Shown here in pieces: positions 26,492 through 36,097 of a stretch of DNA of 64,000 nucleotides. Position numbers and translations under genes: made by a program. Position 1 is the first letter of the stretch. Every line of letters begins with the position of its first letter. The notes beneath the pieces were generated by a model. That model had not been told where the DNA came from. It ran no database searches and was given only the letters and a program-made list of their open reading frames with translations. The DNA is taken from assembly GCA_003220535.1 (NCBI GenBank), contig QHSU01000089.1, positions 1 through 64,000 of the forward strand, read 5' to 3'. The stretch is from Candidatus Rokuibacteriota bacterium (GTDB lineage: Bacteria; Methylomirabilota; Methylomirabilia; Rokubacteriales; CSP1-6).

Positions 26492-26568
26492 GAGGCCAGA
26501 TTATATGCCCGCCCACCCGGGCTGTTGCGAGGTTTATTGGGCCGGTGCCGACTGCCGAGACCGTCCCG

Positions 26569-27306
26569 CTAGTGGACGGGCGCCGTGGCTCCGTCGAGGA
26601 CCATCCGATGAACCGCGTCCGCGAGCTCGCGGACGTTTCCCGGCCACGCCTGGGCCTGGAACGCGGCGATCACGTCGGGGCAGAGCTGCACGTGCCGCCC
26701 GTACCGGCGGTTCAGCTGATCGACAAAGAATGAGGCGAGGACGGGGATCTCGTCCATCCGTTGCCGCAGCGGGGGAATCAGGAGCTCGACGGCGTCGAGA
26801 CTGCAGAGTCCCGCCCAGAGGTCGCCGTCGCGGGTCGCCGCATCGTGCGCGGTCGAGGCGATGAGCCGCACGTCGACGACGATCGTCCTTTCGTCACCGA
26901 TCCGCGAGACCTCTCCCGTCCGCAGCACATCGAGAAGCTTGGGGACGAGGGCGTGGGGGAGGGCGCCGATGTCGTCCAGATAGAGCGTGCCGTGGTTCGC
27001 GAACTCGAAGCTTCCGAGTCGCCGTCGGCTCGCCAGGGGCGAGGTCCCCTTCTCGTGGCCGAACAGCTCAGCGTCGTGACGGTCGGCTGGTTGTCCGGCG
27101 CAACTCACCTTGATGAACGGCTGACGCCCGCGTCCTGAGGCTTCATGAAGGAGGCGAGCGAGGGAGTCTTTGCCGACGCCGGGCTCACCGCGGATCAGCA
27201 GTGGGGCTCGAGGATTCGCACGCTTCCCAGTGGCCAGAAGGTCGAGGATTCGCGTGGTGCCAACCAGATTCGGCACACATTCGCTCGTCGTGCTTCGAGC
27301 GAACAT
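26569..27306 (-). CDS. AAA+ sigma-54-activator-like domain lacking GAFTGA, receiver and DNA-binding parts
   Basis: A 245-residue stand-alone AAA+ domain of the NtrC type: Walker A GEPGVGKDS, Walker B GTLYLDDIG, the RIGDERTIVVDVRLIAST strand, PPLRQRMDEIPVLASFF with the Arg finger, and WPGNVREL. Where true activators have the sigma-54-contacting GAFTGA loop, it reads GHEKGTSPLAS. There is no receiver domain and no Fis-type helix-turn-helix. It therefore probably cannot open sigma-54 promoters alone and may modulate the PrsR-like protein encoded divergently (inference), or it may be a relic. Confidence 0.75.
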   Translation of the reverse strand: MFARSTTSECVPNLVGTTRILDLLATGKRANPRAPLLIRGEPGVGKDSLARLLHEASGRGRQPFIKVSCAGQPADRHDAELFGHEKGTSPLASRRRLGSFEFANHGTLYLDDIGALPHALVPKLLDVLRTGEVSRIGDERTIVVDVRLIASTAHDAATRDGDLWAGLCSLDAVELLIPPLRQRMDEIPVLASFFVDQLNRRYGRHVQLCPDVIAAFQAQAWPGNVRELADAVHRMVLDGATAPVH

Positions 27307-27740
27307 CGCCCCTTCCCTCCCGCGTCAGGCCGCGGGCCGGCCGCCCACTACCCTCGCCGACGGATCGGAAGCCTATGCGATCCCTAAGTCCTCGTCAACA
27401 ACCATTTTTTTTGCTTCGGCGTGAATTTCCCGCACGAGCGCCTCTGTTTTCAAGGCCCTGGGCTGCGAGCGCGCGTCAGATGGTCCGATTCGTTCCCTGT
27501 GGACAAGGGTGGAAATTGTGGACGGCGGGAGGCTAGGTCACCCCCTGTGGCCGTCGAACTTTTGCACAGGACGACGCCGTTCGACTGCAACCTCTCGGAC
27601 CATGGCTCGCTGAAAATTGGAAACGCGCGTTCACATGAAAGTTGCCGCGAAGCCCTGATCGAGGGGCCGGCATTTCCCGGATGTAGGCGCCGTACCAGGG
27701 ATTTCTGGAAAGTGTAAACGATTTCACCATGGGTCCCGAA

Positions 27741-27758
27741 CTACCCACTTGTGGGTAG
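27741..27758. promoter_or_regulatory. 18-bp perfect palindrome, candidate activator (UAS) site
   Basis: CTACCCACTTGTGGGTAG is a perfect inverted repeat centred about 98 bp upstream of the -24 element at 27848. That distance is typical for enhancer sites of NtrC-family activators. Half-sites occur upstream of two other sigma-54 promoters: TGGGTAG at 25154-25160 and CTACCC at 37508-37513. The PrsR-like activator encoded just downstream is the obvious candidate to bind it (inference). Confidence 0.55.
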
Positions 27759-27846
27759 CGCACTATGCAGTCTGTTGCACAACTTCCGAAAAAACTTTCT
27801 GTGAAAAATCAGTAGCATCGACTGCTCGCTGTCGCCGTACCGGCTC

Positions 27847-27862
27847 TGGTACAACATTTGCC
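27847..27862 (+). promoter_or_regulatory. sigma-54 promoter of the PrsR-like/export operon
   Basis: TGGTACAACATTTGCC has GG at 27848-27849 and GC at 27860-27861, exactly 12 bases apart, with TGG and TTGC cores intact. Transcription would start near 27873, 37 bases before the regulator's ATG. An activator gene with its own sigma-54 promoter suggests positive autoregulation. Confidence 0.65.
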
Positions 27863-27909
27863 CTTCCCTTCGCACGGCTTACGCGCAATGGCCAACGCCA
27901 CGAACAGCA

Positions 27910-29321
<1,412 letters not shown>

Positions 29322-29325
<4 letters not shown>

Positions 29326-29948
29326 GGCTCGCCGTGACGAAACACCGCATGATCTCCCTGTTCATCGTCGCCGTGATATCCGTCGCGGGCCTGTTCGTGC
29401 CCGGCCCCGTCGGCGCCCAGGCGCCGGCCGCCACGCCAGCGGACCGCAACGCGAGCCAGACGTCGACGACGGAGACGTACCGGATCGGCGCCGAGGACGT
29501 ACTGCAGATCGCCGTGTGGAAGAACGAGACCCTGAGCCGAACGGTGCCCGTCCGGCCGGACGGCAAAATCTCGCTCCCGCTCATCAACGACGTGCAGGCC
29601 GCTGGGCTCACCGCGGCCGAGCTCCGCGATGTGCTGACGAAGAAGCTCGCCGAGTACATCCCGAGCCCCGAGGTCTCCGTCATCGTGTCGGACATTCGTA
29701 GCATGAAAGTCTCGGTCATGGGCGAAGTCGCCAAGCCGGGCCGCTACGATCTGAAGAGCAACGCGACCGTGCTCGACGTCCTGGCCCTGGCCGGTGGGTT
29801 CACGCAGTTCGCGTCACGCTCGAAGATCGTCATCCTCCGTCCCGACGGGGGCGCGATGAAGAGGATTCCCTTCAACTACAACAAGGTCTCCGCTTCGGAG
29901 CAGGACAACTTCTACGTCCGCAACGGCGACGTCGTCCTGGTGCCGTAA
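29322..29948 (+). CDS. Wza-type polysaccharide export protein (XrtA-system type)
   Basis: A 208-residue periplasmic/outer-membrane protein. A signal peptide (residues 1-37, ending PVGAQ, no lipobox Cys) precedes the polysaccharide export domain (YRIGAEDVLQIAVWKNETLS, VRPDGKISLPLINDVQAAGL) and an SLBB-like domain (VMGEVAKPGRYDLKSNATVL, VLALAGGFTQF). It is shorter than E. coli Wza, as usual for the exosortase-associated form. The ATG at 29322 overlaps the regulator stop. The chain-length gene follows after 3 bp. Confidence 0.88.
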
Positions 29949-29951
29949 GCG

Positions 29952-31616
29952 ATGCGCGACGTGGGGAGCGACAAGACGATGGCGGAAGAGACACGGAAAC
30001 AGTCGGGGCTGGGCTCGCTCCTGGCCATCTGGAGCCGCCGGAAGTGGCTCGCGATGCTCGCGTTCGCCGGCCCGATGGCTGTCGGAATGAGTCTCGTCGC
30101 CTTCCTGCCCAACATCTACCGGTCGACCGCCACCGTGCTCGTCGATCGCCAGCAGGTTCCCGAGGCGTTCGTGCGGTCGACGGTCACCAGCGCGCTCGAG
30201 ACCCGGCTGCACACGATCAGCCAGGAGGTCTTGAGCCGGGCCCGGCTGGAAGATTTGATCAATCGCTTCGGCCTCTACGTCGAGCTTCGCAAACAGGCTC
30301 CGCTGGAGGACGTCATCGCCCGCATGCGCGGGGACATCAAGCTCGAGCTCAAAAGCGCGGAGCTGCGAGGCCTGCGTGAGGCCACGGTGGCATTCACGAT
30401 CGCCTATCAGGGGAGCGATCCGGCCACGGTCTCGATCGTCACGAACACCCTCGCGTCGTTCTACATCGAGGAGAACACGAGGGCACGCGAGCGCCAGGCG
30501 ACCGGGACCGCGGAGTTCCTGAAGATCCAGCTCAGCGAAACGAAGGCCCGGTTGGACGAGCAAGAGCAGCGGGTGAGCGGGTTCAAGCGGCGTTATCTCG
30601 GTGAGCTTCCTCAGCAGATGGACGCGAACCTCACCACGCTGGACCGGCTCCACCAGCAGCTCCGGCAAAACGCCGACAGCCAGACCCGAAGCGCGGAGCG
30701 GCGGCAGGCGCTGACGAGTCAACTGGCGGACGCCGAGTCGATGTTCAGCTCGCCTCAGTTCGCTCCCGGGCTGGCGGGGACACCCCTGGTGCCTCTCGCC
30801 CCGGCCGACCGCTTGGTTCAGAAGAGGGAGGAGCTGGCGCGGCTCCGGACCCAGTACAGCGAGAAATATCCCGACGTCGTCCAGCTGAAGGCGGAATTGG
30901 CCGCCCTCGAGCGTGAGCTCGCCGCCCTCAAGCAGGCTGAGTCCAAGTCGGCGCCGAACGCGTCGGCGTCGCCGGCGCCGGCCTCGGCGGCTCCGATGGC
31001 CCCCTACGTACTCCGGCTCAAGGAGGCGCTGAGCGAGGTTCAGACGGATCTCAAGATCCTCAAGACCGAGGAGGCCCGGCTCCGGGAGGGAATCGCGGTC
31101 TATCAGGCGCGGGTCGAGAACGTGCCGCGACGCGAGCAGGAATACAAAGAGCTCTCGCGTGACTACGAGAGCACGCGCGAGCTCTATGGCTCGCTGCTGA
31201 AGCGCTACGAAGAGGCGCAGATCGCCGAGAGCATGGAGCAGCGTCAAAAAGGTGAGCAGTTCAGGGTGCTCGACCAGGCCGTTGCGAACCCGCAGCCGGC
31301 CGCGCCCAATCGCGTCCGGCTCTTCCTCATCGCGCTCGCGGCGGCGGTCGGCCTGGCGGTCGGCGTCGTGCTGATGGTCGAGCACATCGACACCTCGTTC
31401 CACGAGCTCGACGAGCTGCGCGCGTTCAGCAATGTGCCGGTGCTGGCGAGCATTCCGCGAATCGTGACTCGAACCGATCTCCGCCGCCAGTGGTGGCGCA
31501 TGCGGCTCGGCGCCACCGCGGCCCTCGTCGGCCTCGTCCTGATCGTGGGCGTCGCCTACTTCCTCGCCCACGGGAACGAGCGTTTGATCTTGCTCCTGAC
31601 GCGTCTGGCGTCGTGA
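29952..31616 (+). CDS. chain-length determinant protein (Wzz/GumC-like, XrtA-system type)
   Basis: A 554-residue inner-membrane protein with one membrane segment near each end (about residues 33-55, LAMLAFAGPMAVGMSLVAFL, and 520-545, LGATAALVGLVLIVGVAYFL). An extra hydrophobic segment lies near residue 460. Between them is a large periplasmic region with long coiled coils (QLSETKARLDEQEQRVSGFK; QLKAELAALERELAALKQ) and an Ala/Pro linker. The family sets polymer length and couples to the Wza-type exporter. There is no fused kinase domain; the kinase-like partner is the gene at 32604. Confidence 0.87.
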   Translation: MRDVGSDKTMAEETRKQSGLGSLLAIWSRRKWLAMLAFAGPMAVGMSLVAFLPNIYRSTATVLVDRQQVPEAFVRSTVTSALETRLHTISQEVLSRARLEDLINRFGLYVELRKQAPLEDVIARMRGDIKLELKSAELRGLREATVAFTIAYQGSDPATVSIVTNTLASFYIEENTRARERQATGTAEFLKIQLSETKARLDEQEQRVSGFKRRYLGELPQQMDANLTTLDRLHQQLRQNADSQTRSAERRQALTSQLADAESMFSSPQFAPGLAGTPLVPLAPADRLVQKREELARLRTQYSEKYPDVVQLKAELAALERELAALKQAESKSAPNASASPAPASAAPMAPYVLRLKEALSEVQTDLKILKTEEARLREGIAVYQARVENVPRREQEYKELSRDYESTRELYGSLLKRYEEAQIAESMEQRQKGEQFRVLDQAVANPQPAAPNRVRLFLIALAAAVGLAVGVVLMVEHIDTSFHELDELRAFSNVPVLASIPRIVTRTDLRRQWWRMRLGATAALVGLVLIVGVAYFLAHGNERLILLLTRLAS

Positions 31617-31626
31617 GGGGTACGAC

Positions 31627-32607
31627 ATGTATCTGCCGTTCTACGGACTGACCGAGAAGCCGTTCAACGCGACCCCGGATCCCAAGTTCCTCTACATGAG
31701 CCCGGGACACCGCGAGGCGTTGGCGCAGCTCCTGTACGGCACGCAGGAGAGGAAGGGCTTCATCGTCCTGACCGGTAAGGTGGGTACTGGGAAGACGACG
31801 CTCCTCCACGCGCTCTGTCAGCGGCTCAACGGACAGAGTGCGGTCTCGTTCGTCGTCAATTCCACCCTGCCGTTCGACGAGCTCCTCGAGTACGTGCTCG
31901 AGGATCTCGGGATCGGCAAGACCGGGGAGTCGCGCGCGCAGCGGCTCATCGCGCTGAACAACTTCCTCATCGAGCGCGAGCGCGCGGGGCAGAACACCGT
32001 CCTCATCATCGACGAGGCGCAGAATCTGGACGCGCTGACCCTCGAGCAGATCCGATTGCTCTCGAACTTCGAAACCCCCACGAGCAAGCTCCTGCAGATC
32101 CTGCTGGTCGGGCAGTCGGAGCTCAAGGCCCGGCTCAATCTGCCCGAGCTGCGACAGCTCAAGCAGCGCGTCGGATTGCGGTGCCAGATTCCGTCGCTGA
32201 CCCTGGAAGAGACCCGGGCCTACATCCGGACCCGGCTCCGCATCGCGGGCGCCCGGGATCTCGGGCTGTTCGCCGACTCGGCGGTGGATCGGATCTCGGC
32301 GTACTCGGGCGGGATCCCGCGGCTCATCAATACGGTCTGCGATCACTGCCTCCTCTTCGGCTACGCCGACCAGAAGCGCCGGATCGATCGGCACGTCGTC
32401 AACCAGGCGATCGACTACCTGGAAGAGGGCACCCGACCGCAGCGCAAGGGGAAGGAGCTGATCGGCGGGCGGGCGCAGCTGATCCTACGATGGGGCCTCG
32501 GCACCCTCGTGGTGACCGTCGTGAGCGCCGTCGCCGCGCTCGCCCTCAAATCCAATGCGGCCACGCTGAGCCTCGTTCAGTCCGTGCGCCAGCTCCTCGT
32601 CCCATGA
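31627..32607 (+). CDS. XrtA-system-associated AAA ATPase (ExeA/GspA-like)
   Basis: 326 residues starting MYLPFYGLTEKPFNATPDPK, the family's signature start. Walker A is LTGKVGTGKTTLLHALCQRL near residue 45 and Walker B NTVLIIDEAQNLDALTLEQI near 125. The sensor region holds LKQRVGLRCQIPSLTLEETRAYI, and a winged-helix part follows with YSGGIPRLINTVCDHCLLFG. A C-terminal membrane helix (LRWGLGTLVVTVVSAVAALAL) anchors it. ExeA-like ATPases serve assembly at the inner membrane. This form is a standing member of exosortase-A polysaccharide loci. Its exact role is not known. Confidence 0.88.
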   Translation: MYLPFYGLTEKPFNATPDPKFLYMSPGHREALAQLLYGTQERKGFIVLTGKVGTGKTTLLHALCQRLNGQSAVSFVVNSTLPFDELLEYVLEDLGIGKTGESRAQRLIALNNFLIERERAGQNTVLIIDEAQNLDALTLEQIRLLSNFETPTSKLLQILLVGQSELKARLNLPELRQLKQRVGLRCQIPSLTLEETRAYIRTRLRIAGARDLGLFADSAVDRISAYSGGIPRLINTVCDHCLLFGYADQKRRIDRHVVNQAIDYLEEGTRPQRKGKELIGGRAQLILRWGLGTLVVTVVSAVAALALKSNAATLSLVQSVRQLLVP

Positions 32608-33578
32608 GCACCTTCTTCAAGGCCCTCGAGCGAGCCGAGCAAGAACGGGCCCTCCGCCACGGGGCCCCCCCGTCGGCGCCCGCGAATGAGCCGGTCGTCG
32701 CCGCCGTGCCCGCCGCGCCCCCTGCCCCAGCGCCGGCTCCCGTTCCGGCGCCGGCACCTGCGCCTGCACCTGCGCCTGACGTCCCGGCGCGGGCGCCCCA
32801 GTCGGTCTTCAAGCCGCCGCGGGAAGTCGCTGCGCCGATCAAGGAGCGCGCCACCGAGATCGAAGAGCACCTGGTGAGCCTCCTCGCCCCGACGTCGTTC
32901 GAAGCCGAGCAGTATCGGGCGCTCCGCCACATGATCGAACAGCTCCACCGGTCGGCCGATCTCTCGGTCATCGCGATCTCGAGCCCGGACGCCGCCGACG
33001 GCAAGACGACGACGGCCATCAACCTGGCGGGCACGCTCGCCCAGGCCGTCGACTCGCGCGTGCTCGTCATCGACGCGGATCTGCGCGGCGCGAACGTGGC
33101 CGCGCATCTCGGGCTCGACGAGCATGCGGCCCCGGGGCTCGTGGACGCCATCCTGAACACGCGGCTGACGCTCGAGTCCGTCGTACAGACGCATTCGCAT
33201 CTCAACCTGTCGGCGATCACCGCGGGGCGCCGTCCGTCCGCGCCCTACGAGGTGCTGAAGTCGCCCCGCGTCGGGGAGCTCCTGGCCGAGGCGCGCCGCA
33301 AGTACGACTACGTCATCGTCGACACCCCGCCGTTGGTCTCGGTCCCGGATAGCCGTGTGATCGAGAAATGGGTCGACGGATTTCTCATCGTGGTCGCCGC
33401 CCACCGGACCCCGCGCCGGCTCCTCGAGGAGGCGCTGAACCTCGTGGAGCCGGCCAAGATCGTGGGCATGGTGTTCAACGGCGATGATCGCCACCTCTCG
33501 AGGGAGTCGTACAGCTCGAGGCGGCATCGCGTCGTTCGCAACAGCACGAGCAGGAGACAAACCGCCCCGGACGAGTAA
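32604..33578 (+). CDS. CpsD/CapB-type tyrosine-kinase-like P-loop ATPase (XrtA-system type)
   Basis: 324 residues. A short N-terminus (MSTFFKALERAEQERAL) and a Pro/Ala repeat linker (residues ~30-62) precede the BY-kinase-type ATPase. The ATPase has Walker A' SSPDAADGKTTTAINLA, VLVIDADLRGANVA (Walker A'/B region) and YDYVIVDTPPLVSVPD. The usual C-terminal Tyr cluster is nearly absent, with one Tyr in RESYSSRRH, so autophosphorylation may be limited. The start overlaps the previous stop as ATGA. The partner membrane activator would be the chain-length protein at 29952. Confidence 0.87.
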   Translation: MSTFFKALERAEQERALRHGAPPSAPANEPVVAAVPAAPPAPAPAPVPAPAPAPAPAPDVPARAPQSVFKPPREVAAPIKERATEIEEHLVSLLAPTSFEAEQYRALRHMIEQLHRSADLSVIAISSPDAADGKTTTAINLAGTLAQAVDSRVLVIDADLRGANVAAHLGLDEHAAPGLVDAILNTRLTLESVVQTHSHLNLSAITAGRRPSAPYEVLKSPRVGELLAEARRKYDYVIVDTPPLVSVPDSRVIEKWVDGFLIVVAAHRTPRRLLEEALNLVEPAKIVGMVFNGDDRHLSRESYSSRRHRVVRNSTSRRQTAPDE

Positions 33579-33580
33579 GG

Positions 33581-33606
33581 CCGGTCACGCGCGGTCCTGT
33601 GACCGG
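33581..33606 (+). other. hairpin just after the CpsD-like gene
   Basis: CCGGTCAC and GTGACCGG form a perfect 8-bp stem around a 10-base loop, 3 bases after the stop codon. No U-tract follows, so it is not a clear intrinsic terminator. It is the first of two stems in the leader of the NusG-paralogue gene. Confidence 0.5.
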
Positions 33607-33614
33607 GGGCGGTA
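33606..33614 (+). promoter_or_regulatory. ops-like sequence upstream of the NusG-paralogue gene
   Basis: GGGGCGGTA matches the first nine bases of the enterobacterial ops element (GGGGCGGTAGCGTG) recruited by RfaH. The following bases (CGGCG) do not match. The placement, in the leader of a NusG-paralogue gene inside a polysaccharide operon, makes it worth noting. On sequence alone the match could be chance in G+C-rich DNA. Confidence 0.3.
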
Positions 33615-33659
33615 CGGCGCGGCCGGCAGTATCGGTCGCGAGACAGAGACAGTCGTGAG

Positions 33660-33693
33660 TTGGTCCCGCACCGAAGAGGGACGCGGGGACCAA
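33660..33693 (+). promoter_or_regulatory. strong stem-loop in the leader of the NusG-paralogue gene
   Basis: TTGGTCCCGC pairs with GCGGGGACCAA (one bulged G) around a 13-base loop, ending 14 bases before the TTG at 33707. A purine-rich AGGGGGCGAAG stretch follows, which could serve as ribosome site. LoaP-type antiterminators act on RNA hairpins in leaders of the operons they control, so this stem is a candidate target or attenuator (inference). Confidence 0.5.
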
Positions 33694-33730
33694 AGGGGGC
33701 GAAGCCTTGCTAGAGACCGGTCGAGAGTCG

Positions 33731-34234
33731 ATGACCCCACCCTGGCGTGTCCTGTGGACGCGCAGCAACTGCGAGCAGCTGGTATACGACCAGCTCGCGG
33801 TGAAGGGCTTCGACCTGTTCTTGCCCACCGTCGAGGCGTGGGCGAGACGTGGCGGCGTGCGGCGCCGTGAGCGCGCGCCCCTGTTCCGCGGCTATCTCTT
33901 CCTCCGCCACGCCGTGGACAAGGCCAGCTACCTCGAAGTCTGTAAGGCGCGCGGCCTCGTGCGGCTGCTCGGGGAGCGCTGGGACCAGCTCGAGGTCGTT
34001 CCGGATGGGGAGATCCACGCCATTCAAAGGCTCGTCCGCTCCGAGCTGCCGATTCTCCCCTATCCCTATCTGCGTGAAGGGCAGCGGGTGCGGATCACTG
34101 AGGGGCCGCTGGCCAACGTGGAAGGCATCCTGGTCCGCGGGAATCCCAAGAAGGGGCTTCTCGTGGTCTCGGTGAATCTGCTCCAGCGCAGCGCCGCCGT
34201 CCACCTCGACTGCACGCAGCTGGAGGCCGCGTAA
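33731..34234 (+). CDS. NusG-paralogue transcription antiterminator (RfaH/LoaP/UpxY-like)
   Basis: About 167 residues from ATG 33731. An upstream TTG at 33707 with a better purine-rich ribosome site is the alternative. The NGN domain is clear: WRVLWTRSNCEQLVYDQLAV, FDLFLPTVEAWARR, LFRGYLFLRHAVD (the conserved GYLF strand). A KOW motif follows at the C-terminus (REGQRVRITEGPLANVEGIL). Such paralogues let RNA polymerase read through long polysaccharide operons. It lies between the export module and the sugar-nucleotide genes, the right place for this task. Confidence 0.85.
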   Translation: MTPPWRVLWTRSNCEQLVYDQLAVKGFDLFLPTVEAWARRGGVRRRERAPLFRGYLFLRHAVDKASYLEVCKARGLVRLLGERWDQLEVVPDGEIHAIQRLVRSELPILPYPYLREGQRVRITEGPLANVEGILVRGNPKKGLLVVSVNLLQRSAAVHLDCTQLEAA

Positions 34235-34246
34235 GGCGGCACGGCT

Positions 34247-36079
34247 ATGTGTGGAATCGTCGGATACGTCGGCCACCACGACGCAGCGTCCGTTGTTCTC
34301 CCCGGTCTTCGCCGGCTGGAGTACCGCGGGTATGACTCGGCGGGCATCGCGACGGTCTCGGACGGGTCGCTCGAGGTCCGGAAGACCGCCGGCAAGATCG
34401 CCGCGCTCGAGGCCTTGATCGCCGCTGACCGACCGAACGGCACCCTGGGCATCGGCCACACACGCTGGGCGACCCACGGACGGCCGTCGGACGCCAACGC
34501 CCATCCCCATGTGGATTGCCGATCCACGCTGGCCATCGTCCACAACGGGATCATCGAGAACTACCGCGAGCTGCGGAAGACGCTGGCGGGGGACGGGCAT
34601 CGCTTTCGCTCCCAGACCGACACCGAGGTGATCGCCCACCTCATCGAGCGCTATCGGACGAACGATCTGGCCGACGCGGCCCTTCGGGCCGCGCGTGACC
34701 TGCAGGGCGCCTACGCCGTAGCCTGCGTCGCGGCCGATGCGCCGACGATGCTGGTCGCCTTCCGCCGGGGAAGCTCCCCGCTCGTCGTCGGGTACGGCCA
34801 CGGCGAGATGTTCGTCGCGTCACACGTGCCGGCCTTGCTCGGCAAGACACAGGAGATCCTCGTCCTCGAGGACGGTGAGCTCGCGGTGCTGACCCCCGAG
34901 GGCATCTCCGTGCGCACGCTGGACGGGGTCCCGGTCCGGCGGTCGCCCCTCACCGTCGACGCAGACGGCGAGGCGGCCGAGAAGTCGGGATATCCCCACT
35001 TCATGCTGAAGGAGATCTTCGAACAGCCCGAGGCGGTCCGAAACACGATGCGCGAGCGCGTGGATACCGAAGCGCCCGACATCCGGATCCCGGAGCTGGG
35101 GCTGAAGGATCGCGAGCTCGCCGGTCTCAACCGACTGTGCTTCGTGGCGTGCGGCACCTCGTGGCATGCCGCGCTGGTCGGCAAGTACCTCGTGGAAGAG
35201 TTCGCCCGGCTGCCGGTCGAGGTCGATGTGGCGTCGGAGTTCCGCTATCGCCGGCCGGTCGTGGACAGCCGCGTCCTCACGGTCCCCATCTCCCAGTCCG
35301 GGGAGACCGCGGATACCCTGGCCGCGCTGCAGGAAGCCATGGGCCAGGGGTCGCGCGCCGTGGCCATCTGCAACGTAGTCGGCAGCTCGTTGGCGCGCGA
35401 AGCCGACGGGGTCGTCTACACCCGGGCCGGCATCGAGATCGGCGTCGCGTCGACGAAAGCCTTCACCGCCCAGCTGGTGGCCGTCACGCTCCTGGCACTC
35501 AAGCTCGGCCTCGCCAGAGGCTTCGCTGACCCGGCGCTCGTGCGCCAGGTCGTCAAGGGGCTCGCGGAGCTGCCTGATCTCATGGCGGTCGTGCTCGAGC
35601 AGAGTCAAGCGATTCAACGGGTCGCCGAGCGGCTCGCCGATCGCAGCCACTTCCTCTTTTTGGGGCGCGGGCTCAACTTTCCCCTGGCCCTGGAGGGCGC
35701 CCTCAAGCTCAAGGAAATCTCGTACATCCACGCCGAAGGGTACGCGGCGGGCGAGATGAAGCACGGCCCCATCGCGCTCGTCGATCGGCAGATGCCGGTC
35801 GTCGCCATCGTCCCCCGGGGATCGACCTACGAGAAGATGGCCAGCAACATCGAGGAGATCAAGGCGCGCGACGGCGTCGTCGTCGCGCTGGCGACGGCGG
35901 GAGACGATGAGATCGGCGCCAAGGCCGATCTCGTGATTCACGTGCCCTCGAGCCTGGAGTGGCTCCAGCCCCTCCTGGTCGCCCTTCCCCTGCAGCTCCT
36001 GGCGTATCACCTGGGAGTGCTACGAGGTTGTGATGTGGACCAGCCCCGAAACCTCGCCAAGAGCGTGACCGTCGAGTGA
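34247..36079 (+). CDS. glmS: glutamine--fructose-6-phosphate aminotransferase (isomerising)
   Basis: 610 residues, standard length. The catalytic Cys is residue 2 (MCGIVGYVG) of the class II glutaminase domain, followed by GIGHTRWATHGRPSDANAHP and HNGIIENYRELR. Two SIS domains follow (CGTSWHAALVGKYLVEEFA; FLGRGLNFPLALEGALKLKE), and the C-terminus is the usual NLAKSVTVE. It makes glucosamine 6-phosphate, entry to UDP-GlcNAc, the likely precursor of the uronic acids made by downstream genes. It starts 12 bp after the antiterminator gene. Confidence 0.97.
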   Translation: MCGIVGYVGHHDAASVVLPGLRRLEYRGYDSAGIATVSDGSLEVRKTAGKIAALEALIAADRPNGTLGIGHTRWATHGRPSDANAHPHVDCRSTLAIVHNGIIENYRELRKTLAGDGHRFRSQTDTEVIAHLIERYRTNDLADAALRAARDLQGAYAVACVAADAPTMLVAFRRGSSPLVVGYGHGEMFVASHVPALLGKTQEILVLEDGELAVLTPEGISVRTLDGVPVRRSPLTVDADGEAAEKSGYPHFMLKEIFEQPEAVRNTMRERVDTEAPDIRIPELGLKDRELAGLNRLCFVACGTSWHAALVGKYLVEEFARLPVEVDVASEFRYRRPVVDSRVLTVPISQSGETADTLAALQEAMGQGSRAVAICNVVGSSLAREADGVVYTRAGIEIGVASTKAFTAQLVAVTLLALKLGLARGFADPALVRQVVKGLAELPDLMAVVLEQSQAIQRVAERLADRSHFLFLGRGLNFPLALEGALKLKEISYIHAEGYAAGEMKHGPIALVDRQMPVVAIVPRGSTYEKMASNIEEIKARDGVVVALATAGDDEIGAKADLVIHVPSSLEWLQPLLVALPLQLLAYHLGVLRGCDVDQPRNLAKSVTVE

Positions 36080-36097
36080 CGAGGAGGACGCCCAATC

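Larger units (their letters stand above)
27307..27909. other. 603-bp divergent regulatory region between the two AAA+ regulators
   Basis: No coding sequence is convincing here, and the stretch is more A+T-rich than its surroundings. On the plus side it holds the palindrome at 27741-27758 and the sigma-54 promoter at 27847-27861. For the minus-strand gene I see only a weak GG/GC pair near 27372-27385, with poor flanks, which I do not call. Nothing else was recognised. Confidence 0.6.

Noticed and set aside
27370..27386. Minus-strand sigma-54 promoter for the truncated AAA+ gene
   Set aside because: The GG/GC offset is right, but both elements have poor flanks (AGGGAT and AGGC), so chance is likely in this DNA.
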